The notes under the pieces are model-generated. The model worked only from the letters and a program-made list of their open reading frames with translations, was not told the DNA's origin and made no database searches. Source: Lenzites betulinus (taxonomy: Eukaryota > Basidiomycota > Agaricomycetes > Polyporales > Polyporaceae). From it: 64,000 bases of DNA. The DNA is taken from the NCBI GenBank assembly GCA_022264855.1, contig JABYQU010000003.1, positions 62,001 to 126,000 of the forward strand. The letters are read 5' to 3'. The position numbers and the translations under genes are program-made. Each line of letters opens with the position of its first letter. The stretch's first letter is position 1. Of this stretch, positions 1-16,336 are shown one piece after another.

Positions 1-863
1 AAGCCAGGCCAGCGCTGCATGCTGGCCAAGTCTTGAGCGTGTTGTGCGGCTCGTTGGCCACCGACGAACCCGCCATGCAGCCACCGTGTCAGCCTGCGAC
101 TCTTCACTCTCCCCATCGCAGCCCTCGGGCGCGAGCCAGGCCAGCGCTGCATGCTGGCCGAGTCTTGAGCGGGTTGCGCGGTTCTCTGGCTAACGGCGAA
201 CACGCCTTGCGCAGCGGCATCCGTCGTTTCCCCCTTTCACTCTCCTTTCACACTCTCCCTGCGCCTTTCACGGGCTGCACGGGTTACTCAGGCTCACTGA
301 CTTTCTGTGGCGAAATCCTGGCGCTGCGCTCCCGATTTGGCTCGCCGACGCCATCATATGGACGGTTGCGAAGCCGGGAGCCGCAAACCGGCCGTACGCA
401 GCGATTGTGCTAGCATACGATTATCTCCCCTTCACTCTCCCTGTGCGCTTTCCCCGGGCAGTCGAGGCATCCATGCTTTCTCCTGGCGTGCTGGCGCTGC
501 GCTCCCGATTTGGCCCACCGACGACCATCATATGAACGGTTGCGAAGCCGGGAGCGCGGTCCGTCGATCCCTTGATTCTCGTAAGACTCTACGTGCAGTG
601 CGCACGGCACTGGCGGAATGTGCAGACGTCCCTGCGCCACCTTCCCGTCTTGCTTTGACCCGGGGAAAACGCGTGTGCGTCACTCGCGCGCCAGGGGGCT
701 TTTTTGCACCCTCACGCGTACGATAATTCCTGCGCGCTCTCTTCACACTCCTCAGGGGAAGCATTCGCCACCGTGCATGCTCACAGACTGCGAACATTTT
801 CTCTGCCTAGCCAGCTGTTGATTTGTCAATCCCGTAAACATGCTGACCAACGCTTACCCCCAG
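1..863 (+). repeat. Duplicated intron-1 sequence of the SR kinase gene
   Basis: This stretch matches the 3' part of intron 1 of the complete SR kinase gene (about 10965-11839). Both carry the same ordered landmarks: a CGGCTCGTTGGCCACCGACG block, the CATCATATGGACGGTTGCGA block and its near-copy with AACGGTTGCGA, and the terminal acceptor region. The copy here carries roughly 180 extra bases just before the acceptor (about 590-800). It has no reading frame of its own. The duplication continues left beyond the window edge, so its full extent is unknown. Confidence 0.8.
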
Positions 864-1775
864 GTTAAACCGACATGTAGCTCTGAAGATCGTCAAGTCT
901 GCACCTCGCTACACAGAAACTGCGCTAGACGAGATCAAGCTCTTGCAGCGTCTCATCACGTCTTCCACACCACCATTACAACCCACACCCGATCACCCAA
1001 ATCCCTCCCCTTCGCCATCAGCGACCCACCCAGGCCGCTCGCATGTCATCTCATTCCTCGACCACTTCCGCCACAAGGGCCCGAACGGCACGCACGTCTG
1101 CATGGTGTTCGAGGTGCTCGGCGAGAACCTGCTGGGGCTCATCAAGCGGCACCAGAACAAGGGCGTCCCGATGCACGTCGTCCGGCAGATCGCGAAGCAG
1201 ATACTGCTCGGGCTGGACTACATGCACCGCTGCTGCGGCGTCATCCACACTGGTGAGCAGCCCCGCAGCGCACGCGATCTGAAAGACGCCTAACGCGCGA
1301 GACCAGACTTGAAGCCCGAGAACGTGCTGATCTGCATCGACGACGTCGAGACGGTCATCCAGGCAGAGCTCTCGGCGCAGTCCGCGTCACAAACGCCCCC
1401 GCCGACGAGACTGGTAGGCGTGCCGCCGTCGCGGGGCCGCGGCGGCAACCAGACGCCGCGCTCGGAGTCGGTGTTCATCACGGGCTCCCAGCCACTGCCC
1501 TCGCCGTCGTCGTCGTTTGGCTCGACGTCGCACCTCGACCGGTGGGCGTTCGGCATGAGCAAGATCGAGGGCGCGGCCGGTGCGAGCGGCCCCGGCAGCG
1601 TCGGGAGCGCGAGCAAGGTCAAGTCCGGCAGCGACGATGGCAACACGAGCAGGAAGCGCGCAGACTCGACGGAGCAGGCCGCAGAGCGGATATCGAACGT
1701 GACGCTGGACGCGGAGCCGTTCGGCGAGAAGTCGCGTGCAGAGTCGGCCAAGGGCAGGCAGGGCGGGCCGTCGCT
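864..1775 (+). pseudogene. Truncated partial copy of the SR protein kinase gene
   Basis: Bases 864-1252 correspond to exon 2 of the complete gene (11840-12228), 1253-1306 to its intron 2, and 1307 to about 1775 to the first two thirds of exon 3. The translation covers kinase subdomains from the ATP-lysine region (HVALKIVK) to the catalytic loop HTDLKPEN and part of the spacer. Homology stops abruptly at about 1775; the intact gene continues as serine-rich spacer, while here unrelated repeat DNA follows. Exon 1 with the glycine-rich loop and everything after the spacer (DLG, activation loop, C-lobe) are absent, so it cannot encode an active kinase. The remaining frame is open and most differences from the parent are synonymous, which suggests a recent copy or gene conversion. 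Whether it is transcribed cannot be told. Confidence 0.85.
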
Positions 1776-4480
1776 GGGGCGGCGCGTCGACGTGGCGCGG
1801 GCGGCGGGCGGACGACACGGGCGGGATCAGCGCGACCCTCGCGGGCGGCGAGCAAGATCGTACCGACGATATCGAATACGTGAGCACGTCCACAAGGTAA
1901 TAGGTTGAGTACAGGCTCTATAGTGCACGGTGACCTCTCTGCAAGGTGGCAGGTTGAGTACAGGCTCGACATTGCACGGTAGGTGGTCTGTCCATAAGGC
2001 TCTATAGCGCACGGTGGGTGGTTCGTCTACAAGGCGTTGTGCTCCGAGTCTCGATATCCAGTACGTGAATACGCTACAAGGCTCTTTATTGCGCGGGGAC
2101 CTCGTCCACAAGGTAGTAGATCGAGGAGGCAGTAGATCGCACGGGGGCCTTCGTACGGTGCTCCGAGTGTCCGCCCATAGGCGTCGCTCGGTGGCGTATG
2201 GCTCTACCATGTAGATCACAGTCTATACGCAAAATATATTTCGTTTCCGTGGTATGCAGTACATGTCCGCCGCGCACGATCGCCGCTCTTCGAATTCCTC
2301 TCGATTTGCCTCTCCAGCCATGGGCGCCTATCTCGCCTCTTCTCACTCGTCTCCGACTCCGGCCCTGCTCCTCCTCCGCGCTCGTCCCTCGGGCCAACGC
2401 GCACGCTATCGGAGCGCACAACTGGTGTTTTGCACGCTCTCTGCTCCCGAGGCAAGTTCCGTGCCACGTCCGACCTCGCAAGGCTACTCACCGCCGACTC
2501 TACACACTGGCAGCCGCTCTCGAGCAACTCCTCGCGCATTGTGTGCGTTCTGATGCCGCGCGGCCGCCGTTCACGAATTTGCATGAATCGACGTACCGGA
2601 TTCCCGTCTCGCAACGCCGACTGTTCCCTCCAAGCGCCGCCGCCGGTACCGCGCGTGCCGCCCAGCCTGCGTCCGAGAATGTGGACGAGTGCGTACTGGC
2701 CCACCGGGGCCAACCTCACAAGTGCTGCCACCAGGTCAGTCGACGCTCCCGTACAGCGTGATGCTGCAGAGCACTGACCGTCTACTCCCCTCTGCGCAGA
2801 CTCGGAATCCCGCGCAGGGCGCACGCACCCATTGTGCCTCGTCGAGCAGAGTGCCGCCGACCGCCCTGTCGGTCTCGGACGTTGCTGTCCCGCCGGCGTC
2901 GTCTTGTAGGCCGCAGACGTACCGTATCGCCGCCGTGCCGCACAGCGCGAGCGCGTCGACGCCAGCCTCTGTACAGGAGTGTCGTAGAGGGAGAGTAGAA
3001 CGCGGGGCCTCGGTTGTGCCGGCCGGCGCTGTCTTGCATGGCGATCGCCGTCAGCGGGCAGCAGGCGTCCCGTATCGCGGGCGCGTCGACGCCAGCTTCG
3101 TACCAGAGCGTCGCAGACAGAGAGAAAAGCGGGGGGGAGGGTTGACGAGTCGGAACGCCTCGCGCACGATCGCGTGCCGGTGTTCTTATAGTGAGTGAGC
3201 GGCCGTCGCCCTGATGCAGGGTCTGCACAGCAGCGGAACCGGGAAACGGCGTGCTTCCTCTCCGCTTCGCCCAGATCTCAGGTCTCAGGGCCGATGGCGT
3301 TCTCGCTCCGTGCGCGCGGTCCCATCCTGTAGCGCGGCGCGACCCTGTCTCTGTACCGGACGTATCCTAAAGCGTACCGGGGCGCCGGAGAATATCAGAT
3401 TCGCATAAACATGAAGTAGACGTCACTCGGGCTGTGCGTACACGCTGATTGAAGCAACTACTCCATCCGAGGCACCCCGCACTCGTACGGGCTACGACCA
3501 GCTGCTCCAGCTCTCCTGCCGCCGCCGCCCGCCGGCTGGCCTGCTGGCCCTCGCACTTGGAGATCGGATCGCTCGTTTCCTCCGCGCCGCGCCGCGCGTC
3601 ATCTGCCCTTGATCGACGGCTGCGCGTCGAGGTCTTGCGAGGGGCAGCGGAGTGCCCTTGCTCTTCGTGCGCAGCACCACGCCCACCGCGGTCTGCTCGC
3701 GTTCAGCGAGCTTCACGGGGACGAACTGCAGAGCCCTCGTCGTACATTGATATTCTTGGGGAGGCCCGAACAGACCACGCCATTGTCGCTTCGGGTCGTT
3801 CGTGAGTGTCCCTGCACATACGGCGCGCGGAGCATCAGCGCTCAAGGTCGAAACACAACGACCAGCCAGAACCACTTACGTATAGCCTGAGCTTTGCGTG
3901 GACTGGCGCAGAACACCTTGCATATTCGCTTGCGCCTACCTCCTTCGGCATCATGTGCTCCTGTCCCTATCCTCCCGGGCCGTCAGCCAACATTTGTACA
4001 AGAACAGTACGCAGGAAGACATACGGGGTGGGTCCGACACGCCGACGCAAGACAAGCGTGCCTTCGGCGCTGGACGCAAAAGGCTGACGAGGACGAGACG
4101 GGGTCTCGGGAGTGTTCCAGACATTGCGCCGATGCCGTGAAGCGCGTTCCGAATTCCACGCCGGTTTCGCAACAAATACACCCCGCGGAATGCACACCGG
4201 CAGAGCCGCGGCGGTGTCTTCAACACGCGAGCCTGTAGTAGCACTCGCAGGCCGCGGCGGGCGCCAGGTCGCGAAGTGAAACTCCTCGTCTGCTGTTGAG
4301 CGTAGCGAAGGGCGCGCGCGACGGCCGCCTCGAGAGCAAAGTATCTGTAAACGGCCTACATCATAGAGTGAGTACATTCGTCAGGACGAGGCATCCCCTG
4401 CGCGGGATTTCGAGTATCACGCACAACGGCGCGAGCAGCAACCTTTGTCGAAGACGTTAGCACTCTCGATGCCAGTGGAC
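1776..4480. other. Repeat-rich DNA without a supported gene
   Basis: No ORF here shows a recognisable domain or a convincing exon structure. From about 1880 to 2170 short degenerate units recur (AAGGTARYAGGTTGAGTACAGGCTC-like and KCRCGGTRGGTGG-like pieces). Between about 2930 and 3130 two diverged copies of a roughly 125-base unit share the core GCGCGTCGACGCCAGC. The rest is unique sequence with no visible signal. Confidence 0.5.
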
Positions 4481-4699
4481 ACCCCGCAAAGAGGTCAAAA
4501 AATGTCTCATTCACGCTATGCACATTGCCACACAGGATCGCGCGCCGCCAATGGGCGCCGCGGTATCCAGGGCGTCGCAAGCATACCTATCGTATGGAGA
4601 CACGACTATTGCAGGCGCGAACCTGCCGGCAGGGCCGCGTATGGGCGCACGCTCAGAATGTCGCTTGTGGGCGTGACCTTCTCACCCAGCGCGACCGGC

Positions 4700-6410
4700 T
4701 CGGATCGCTTCGCGCACAGGACGCAAATGCGAGTCCGCGGAAACCGTTTGGCAGGCGCGGGGCAGCAAAGGGCTTTGTGCATGGCACACGATGGTGCGGG
4801 GTGAGCATCAGTACATACGCTACGTCATGCAAGCCTGCATAACAAACGGCATTCGGTGGAGAAATGCTCCCCGGGTACAGCGCGAGCTTCCGTCGGCGAC
4901 GACCGCGTTCTCTCGGTACCAGTGCCCAAAACGGGCTGAAACGTCGTGAGCAGGCGACGTATGTTCCAGCGCAGAGACGTACCAAGTCTGGGCGCGGCGG
5001 CATGGCACGAATACGGCGCGCACTGCGCGAATCGGCGCGCGCGCCCATGAAGCGACCCGGCATGGACGAAATTGGACTCGTCTTCTATTGGCGCGATACC
5101 TGGGGGCACACGCGGGCGGGCGTGCAGGAGCTGCCGTCATAGCGACGAGGGCTTTCGACGTGCTCTCAAGTGGGGAGGCCGGTATCTGGTCGCCGGTGGA
5201 CGCTGGGCATGCCTGGGGAAGGCACACCGTCGTTCTGCCCAGATCGCGTCGAGAGTCAGCGTCCGTATACGAGACACACACGCGATCCCACGTACAAAGT
5301 GGCGTCGCATACGGATACATTCCCCGAGCGCGGGTCGCGAATCTCCGCCTGCGCCCGCACAATATTCCCGGAAAGTTGAATCTGGCTGGATTTTCGAAGC
5401 GCTTGGAACGCGCTGGGATTGGGCGAGCAGGCAGCGAACGCTCGGGCGGGAAGACGTGGCGTACCAAGAATGGGCGCCGCGCTCAGCGAAACATGCGCGC
5501 GCCGACGCACGAGTTCACCCCGCGCCCATGAATCGCGCCGAAATTGGCGAAAATCGATGTCGCTTGGATCGACGCGGAACCTCGTGGACAGGTGCGCCCT
5601 GGTGCACAGGAGCTGCCGTCGAAAAGACGGCGCCGTACGAGACGATGCCGAGTGGTAATGCTGGTATTTTGTCGTCGGTGGCCGATGTGCTGGTGAGGGC
5701 GCAGCGTGTTTCTGCGCAGATCGCGCTGGGAATGAGTGTCGGTATGCGGTACGTATATACGAGCGTGCGTACCAGGTTGCGCGGGACGGGGACGCGTGTG
5801 CGGGAAGTTGTGGCTGAGTTTCTCCCCGCGGGCATGAGGTTGCATTATAGTGTCGATTTCGCACGCTCCTCGGAACGCGCTGAAACTTGGTGAGGAGGCG
5901 ACGTATGCTCACGCGAGAGGACTTACGAAGTGCGAGCGAGGTGGCGCACGAACCAGGTGCTCGGCGCGCGAAATAGTGGGCATGTGCACGAACTGGCCTG
6001 ACGTTGACGAAGAAGTTTGTCTCCTCTTGGATCGCCGCGAAACTGGACGGCCGTGTTCGTTCCAGTATGTAATGCCTGTATTGAACTCAGCGGGGCGATC
6101 CGAGGCGACGTCGAGCCTCGAGGCCGGTACTTTGTCGGGGTGGATGGTAGACATACTACCCAGGTGGGCGCAAGCTATTTCTGCGCGGATCGCGTTCAAA
6201 GTGAGTGACCATATGCAGCACGTACACGCGAGCGTACGTACCAATTCGCGATAGATTCGGACGCATGCCCGCAGAGCGATTCGCGAATTTCTGCCTGCTT
6301 GCACGAAATTGCATGAGATGACGGATTCCTAGGCGTGCTCAGAACACGCTAAAGCTTTGTGAGCAGGCTGGTTTTGCTTGGTACAGCTGGGGACGGTGTG
6401 GGCGTATGCA
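4700..6410 (+). repeat. Diverged tandem array, unit about 470 bp
   Basis: An anchor of the form GAGCAGGCGACGTATG recurs at 4948, 5425, 5892 and 6361, giving spacings of 477, 467 and 469 bases. Inside each unit other landmarks keep their order: a CTGCGCAGATCGCG block (5236, 5712, 6180), a GGCCGGTAYYTKGTCG block (about 5178, 5657, 6118) and a GAACGCGCTGAAACTTGG-like block just before the anchor. Units are only moderately similar, so this is an old satellite-like array. ORFs inside it change frame between units and look non-coding. Confidence 0.75.
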
Positions 6411-8116
6411 TAAGATCAGAGTCACGACGTCGTCCGAGGTAGCATACGGTCCTGCATCTTGTCATTCCAGAAGGCCGTTGCACGCTCGGGTCTGAGGTTG
6501 CAGCCTGCAGCGCGGTGGCCTAACGATGCCGTCCTGCATTGACTGACTGTCGAGGAAATGCTCGCAGCGTGATCTATACGCTGCGGACTCGCTAGCCACG
6601 CTGGAACGTCATCTCGACGTGCAGGACACAGAGTCCGTCCTGCAGTAGCTTCCTATCGACGAGACACTCGCAGACTGATCTATTAACACATGGCGCAGAA
6701 TCAAACAAAGGCGGCTCACCGCAGAGTGTTGAACTTGCGAAAAGATAGCCATGTGCATCTGTGCTTACTGGATGTTTGCTCGACTCGTGCACACTCAGCG
6801 ACAGCCCCCTCAGACAATGTCGAGCTGTTAATTGCATACGTCCCTCACTGCGACACGCACTCGCGCAGCCTGAGCACGATGCCCACAACCGGCAGCGGGC
6901 CACACAGCATGCCGACGCCGTCCCAAAACGACCTGTCAGTACTCTTACGATACATCCCAACGCCGTCGTCATGCCACACCTCGTCGGGCAGCCTGGACCT
7001 TCCCCGTGCAGGGCAGGGCACGGCGCGCCGCCGCCCGCACCGTCCAACGCCAAGCCAGCACTCGGCGGCCAGGGACGGCTCTCCGCGCGTCCTCCGAGTC
7101 CCGGGTGTCACTCTCATTTGCACGCGCGCTGGCCCCGACGGCACGCGCACAGCGTCCCGCTCTGTCTGTCGCGGCGCGGCGCGCATCGCGGGCGCACGGT
7201 CAGCAATATATTCGCGGCCGCGACCCGTCTCTGACGCGGGCTGGCCGATGTACTTACTGGGCGTGCAGCTCCGCATCGTAGGACGGCGGCGGCGGGCGCA
7301 GGGATGTGCCCCGGGGACGTGTATGCAGTGGGCACGGTGTCCGCACATCGCACACGGTACGCAGGGCGCATGTCGGGCGGGGACACGGAGGGCGCGCTGG
7401 CGGAATGTCCTCGAATGGGATACCCGATGCGCGGAGTCCCTGGGCGGTGCCCGAGCCGACGTGGGCGGAGGACGCGAATGTGTGTCGCCAGCGGAGCGGA
7501 CGCGAGCGCGGGCGCACAGCGGGTCGCCCGTGGAGAGACTTTGTCGCAACGCGCGCGCGGCGTCCCTGCGAGGATGAAACGCGTCTGGCGCGGTCCGTGC
7601 GCACTCTGTGTAGCTTAAAGAGTGTGTGTACGCGTTGCGCGCATGGAGGACCCATCTTGCTTGTGTTTTCGTTCGTTCTGCTCGTCACGATGGCGCGCTG
7701 TCTCCGTGAGTAGTGCATGCTTTGGGCAGGTGTCGGTACTCACTGCGACGTGTCGTAGATCCGTGGAGGGAGAAGCCCACCGGAGGTATTCGCACGCGGC
7801 CGGGAAATGCGGCTGAACGGCGTGAGCCTGCGGTAGCTTGGAGCAAGCGGACCTGAGTCAAAGCCTGCCGACGAGCTCGCTGAGGGCAAGCTTGGCCTAT
7901 TCCGTTAGAGCCCGCGAGGGGGCGCAGCGGTACGTAGTATTTCTCTGCGGAAACGACAGCATGTTAACGATGTGCACGTGCGCAGCACGAGAAGGACTTG
8001 CCCCGGTCGAAGACTGGCAGCGGCATAGCGCCGTGCAGCACACTGTCGACTGGGAGTCGCCCGGGCGAGACCACGCCGCGTGCACCAAACCGTACTGCAG
8101 CATGGAGGCAGACTGC
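6411..8116. other. No supported gene
   Basis: GC-rich DNA with overlapping long ORFs on both strands (for example 6690-7577 plus and 6845-7549 minus), none with a domain, credible splice pattern or preferred frame. Treated as non-coding. Confidence 0.4.
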
Positions 8117-8450
8117 GTACGCGGGCGTGCGGCACCGCATCCTGCCGAGATTGCTTGGGGGGTTGTCGGGTTGGGTGGCGAGTACGCGCAGAGAGCGAGA
8201 GGGGAGGGGCGGCGGGGGAAGCGGTGCTGGGGAGAGTGTATGCGGGGCGAGCAGCCGGCGGTAGGGAGTCGACGCCGCGGGGTCGTTCTTGGGTTATGCG
8301 TGATCGATCGCCGATAGCAGTGAACTGGTCACACAGTCGTTGGCCGCGGGCAGGGCTCGACAGCGAGTGCAGCGAGCGGGGAGGGCGAGCGACGTCATCG
8401 TGGACGGTGCAAGCGCGTCCGCATCTCCTAGTGACACTGACAGGAGCCCG
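8117..8450 (+). repeat. Dispersed repeat, copy 1
   Basis: Shares ordered blocks with 9466-9790: TACGCGG.CGTG near the start, then GGGGGGTTGTCGGGTT, AGAGAGCGAGAG, GCGTGATCGATCGCCGATAGCA and a distal GCAGCGAGC.GGGAG.GGCGAGCG block. The two copies are about 1.35 kb apart in the same orientation. No terminal inverted repeats or coding capacity were seen, so its class is unknown. Confidence 0.65.
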
Positions 8451-9465
8451 AGAACTTGACGCCGCGTGAAGCGCCACCATCTCCGTATTTGCGCGTGTTT
8501 GGCAACAGCTTCGTACCTGATCCCGATTTGGAAGGTGTCGTCTATCGTCTTGGCGGTATTATGTGCGCCGCTGCCCTGGGATGCGGCTGAGGAGTGTCGG
8601 GAGCTGAAACTGAAGCTTGAAGGTGATTTTGATGCTGGTACAACATGCGAGGAGTTCAGAACAGCCAGAAACGATGGAGAGACGAGAGATGCACGGAGCT
8701 GGCTCTTCAGTATACGCGCGCGCGGACGTCACAATGGAGTGGTGGTCAAATTGCATATAGCGGATGACGTGAATGGCGGGATAGGAGCCAGCATGTGTCG
8801 GGCAGAGAACAGTCAGGTAGCGCAGGTGAGTAGCAGCTGTCGTTATAGTGTGAGTAGCAGTGTAAGGTACGATTGAACTTGTCTCACGCGCGACGCTGCA
8901 GGTGCCGGTACGGCTGGTGACGGTACCTGGTGTGCGTTCGAGCGCTAACCGATATGTACCTTACCTCCGAAGCCGAGTGATGAGCGTCCTAAGCCAGCTC
9001 ATGTCAAGCAAATACGCAGCCGAGCTGGCTTGGCTCCCATGGCACAATTTTTCGCACAAGAATAGTGCGGTGGCAATGAACGCACCTTGGAAATGAACGA
9101 ACGTGGGCTCGGGAGAGCATGTGCCGGGGAGCGCAGACGTGGGAAGCAGGTCCGAAGTTACCTGCAGGCGTTTGACGTACAAGCCGTCGAGTCAATGCGA
9201 ACTCGTCGGGACGTCGTGTGACGAACTTGACATCACGGAGTGGCCAAGATAACTTGTGCAGAGGAGCATAGTAGTTGCGTTCTCTAAATAGAAGAGCTGC
9301 GGGGGGCGGCGGTAGAGCGAAGGAGGGCCGGTCGTGTGCACGGCGGCCGCGACCAAGCCAAGAAAACGTACTTACGGTGTCTTGGCTTGATCAGCCCGCC
9401 CTTACATAGGAATGTGCGCGTTGAGATGGGGGTGCGGGGAGCAACGTCGCTCACGAAGAGGCCTC
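8451..9465. other. No supported gene between repeat copies
   Basis: The longest ORF (8466-8876, 136 codons) has no recognisable feature. Nothing else is visible. Confidence 0.35.
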
Positions 9466-9790
9466 GTACGCGGTCGTGTGATGCCGCTTCCTGCGGTGAT
9501 AGTTTGGGGGGTTGTCGGGTTTGGTGATGATTACGCAAAGAGAGCGAGAGAGGGTACTCTCGGATGAGGTACTTGGGATGTAGTATGCGGTGGGCGCACC
9601 CGGTTGTACGGAGTGGTTTGCGGCGCGGCGAGACGTTCTTGAAGTTGAGTTCTGCGTGATCGATCGCCGATAGCATGTGTTACGGGTCACATAGTGGTTC
9701 TCCACGACCGGTGTGTGTGACACGACGGCGAATGCAGCGAGCAGGGAGAGGGCGAGCGAGGTCGTCGTAGATGGTGCGAGAGGTGCGGGG
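9466..9790 (+). repeat. Dispersed repeat, copy 2
   Basis: Second copy of the element at 8117-8450, same orientation and same block order, with several small insertions and deletions. It ends roughly 390 bases upstream of the SR kinase start codon. Confidence 0.65.
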
Positions 9791-9899
9791 CAGTCTCCGG
9801 CAATGAGGCATTTTCCCGCAAGCGAAATTAAAAGGAACGGCGTAAGGGACGGTGTGTGCGGGGCGAGCCAATCAGCGGAGGCTGAATCGACGGCCTCCT

Positions 9900-14099
<4,200 letters not shown>

Positions 14100-15049
14100 C
14101 GCATGCGTGCGTGCGGTGTATCGGGAGGCGAGGCGGGGTCTGGATCCAAGAGAATGTGCTGTAGAATGTGTGTGATTCTGTTTGTATCCTTGTGTGTCCA
14201 TCTGTTACCCTATACGCGCGTTGTGTGATATCATTAATTGCGGGCGATGCGAGCAATTCAGTTTCCAGCGATCAAGAAACCGTCGGTGGGGGAACATTCC
14301 GACTTCCGGACAGCCACAGCTCTGGTTTGGTTCATGGTACGCTCTCTGACATAACAATTTTGCAGCCAGGATGCATGTACGGGCTAGGTCGTCGTTGTCT
14401 AGGTGCTGATACGGAGCAAGTGCCGCCTAGGTGTCGACGTCAACCTCGCGTGTATACAGAAGCACCCGCCAGTCGGTCGCGCCCTCAGGCTGCACTCACT
14501 CCGATTTCACAACTTGAACATACGTACTCGCCTGATGGGAGACGGGCCGCGGCGCGCAGAAGAAGCTGCTTCAATCTCATCATTGCAGGCCGGGTGACCT
14601 TGCACGCGAGGCACTCTACCGCAGCACTATTCTCAAGGAACGACTCTTCCGCAGAACTGCAGGCGTTCAAGCTCACGAGACTACCGCAGCGGCAATGCTG
14701 AGGCTTCTTTCCAACTTGTGCTGGTGCGTTCGGAAATTTGGACACGATAGGAGGCATGTGTACCGGTGGAATCGCGGCGCATCCGTGCCGTCCAGCGATC
14801 TTGTGAGCACCGCGTCCAATAGTGCTGCAGCGCTGCAGTAGTGCTGCGGTAAGTACTATCCTTTCTTCGAGGCATATATATGTGCAGACACTTGATCAGG
14901 TTCTCCGTAGCCACCTACCTTGTACCATCACCTCAGATCTCAACCACAACACGCACTCCTCCAGTGAGTAGTTTCCCGAGTATCCATATGATTTTTCCTC
15001 TAGTACTCACGATGCGGCACATTCGAAGAGGCTCAGTACCATATCGCAC
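14100..15049. other. Intergenic, SR kinase 3' flank and BTB promoter
   Basis: AT content rises after the kinase stop. No ORF with recognisable features. A TATATATG sequence at about 14874 lies some 175 bases upstream of the BTB start codon and could belong to its promoter; nothing more is visible. Confidence 0.35.
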
Positions 15050-16336
15050 ATGTCAAGCACGGCACAAGAGCCGTACGAGGCGCCAGTCGACGTATCGTTC
15101 GAAGAAGAGTCTGCATTCCAAGATGCCGGGGACCCTCCCTTCGACCGCGATGGCAAGAAGCCGCCCCTCCTCCGCTCGACCGCCTTCTGGGCCTCGGACG
15201 GCAACGTCGTCATCGTTGCAGACCGCACCGCCGCCTTCCGCGTCCATCGCGGAGTACTCGCCCGCCACTCGTCAGTGTTCAAAGACCTGTTCGAGCTCCC
15301 GCAGCAGCAGCCATCCGAATCGCCGGACGAGGACGAGAAGCTCGACGGGTGTCCCGTCGTGCATGTCACCGACTCACCCGCCGATTTTGCCTGTCTCCTG
15401 AAGCTCCTGTATGACGGCGTGCAGTAAGACACACTCTTCCTCTCGCATAATGTTATCCTGAAGAGCCCTACATCGCTATGCAGCCTCCTCACACATGGCC
15501 GGCAGCTCCCCTTCAGGATCGTCGCTATCGCCCTGGAGCTCGCGCACAAGTACAACGTCGAGCACGTCCGGGCCGATGCGCTCAGCCGCCTGGGCACCTG
15601 CCTCTGCCACAGCTTCGCCACCCTGCTCGCTAGCGCCCGCTTCCACCAGGCCACCGTGCGCGGGCCCGGGGGTGACGAGCAACACTCTGAGTGGGTGCTC
15701 TCGAGCGCGACTCTTCAGATCGTGCCAAGCCGGGACGCGATCCGCGCAGTGAATCTTGTCCGTATGGTCGACCAGCTGGCGATGCTTCCCATGGCTATGT
15801 ATCTTTGCACCCTCCTTCCCATCCGGACGCTCGTGGACGGAACAAGGTCATCCTACGACGGCAATCACAGAATGGACACACTTGCAAGGGACGACCAGTT
15901 TCGCTGCATAGAAGCCCGACTGCGTCTTGCGGCTCGGCTCGGCAAAAGTGACAAGGGTGTATTGGCAGACTGGTGTCCGCTTCTAATAAGACACGTGCCA
16001 GTGTCCCTCGGGCTCGAGTACTGTCATGACGTTGACTTGGAGCAGAAGAAGACGGAGATGCGACACAATGCAACAATGATCACATGGCGTGAACAGGCCT
16101 TGATGACCCTGGCGGACACAAGCCTCGGGAGGAAGGGGTTCTGTGGGGCATGCGAGGGCAACATGTTGATGAATAAATGGACGAGTGCGACGAACCAGTG
16201 GGCGACACTGCCAGAGGATGTGGGGTGCGAAGCGCCGCCACATTGGGATGCTACGCTCACGACGTACAGCATGGGAGTCCAAGGTCGATTGACCGCGATT
16301 GCGATTGCGAAACGGAACAGATGTACTGCGATATAA
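15050..16336 (+). CDS. BTB/POZ domain protein
   Basis: Protein-interaction domain protein of a large lineage-expanded mushroom family; biochemical role unknown (some BTB proteins are Cullin-3 adaptors). Proposed exons 15050-15423 and 15484-16336 give 408 residues. The BTB fold is visible at about residues 40-125: FWASDGNVVIVAD, FRVHRGVLARHSSVFKDLF, then VVHVTDSPADFACLLKLLYDG, continuing after the intron with PFRIVAIALELAHKYNVEHVR. The C-terminal 250 residues are family-specific, with a CGAC pair (GFCGACEGN) near residue 365. The 60-nt intron ends at CAG 15483; an in-frame alternative acceptor at 15465 would add six residues. Acidic serine-rich N-terminus (about 30 residues). The second BTB gene at 27273 is a distant paralogue. 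Confidence 0.85.

Noticed and set aside
6690..7577. 295-codon plus-strand ORF and an overlapping 234-codon minus-strand ORF
   Set aside because: GC-rich sequence keeps several frames open; neither shows a domain, regular codon bias or splice logic.
15424..15465. Alternative 42-nt intron in the first BTB gene
   Set aside because: Keeps frame but is shorter than usual; the CAG acceptor at 15483 giving 60 nt is preferred.
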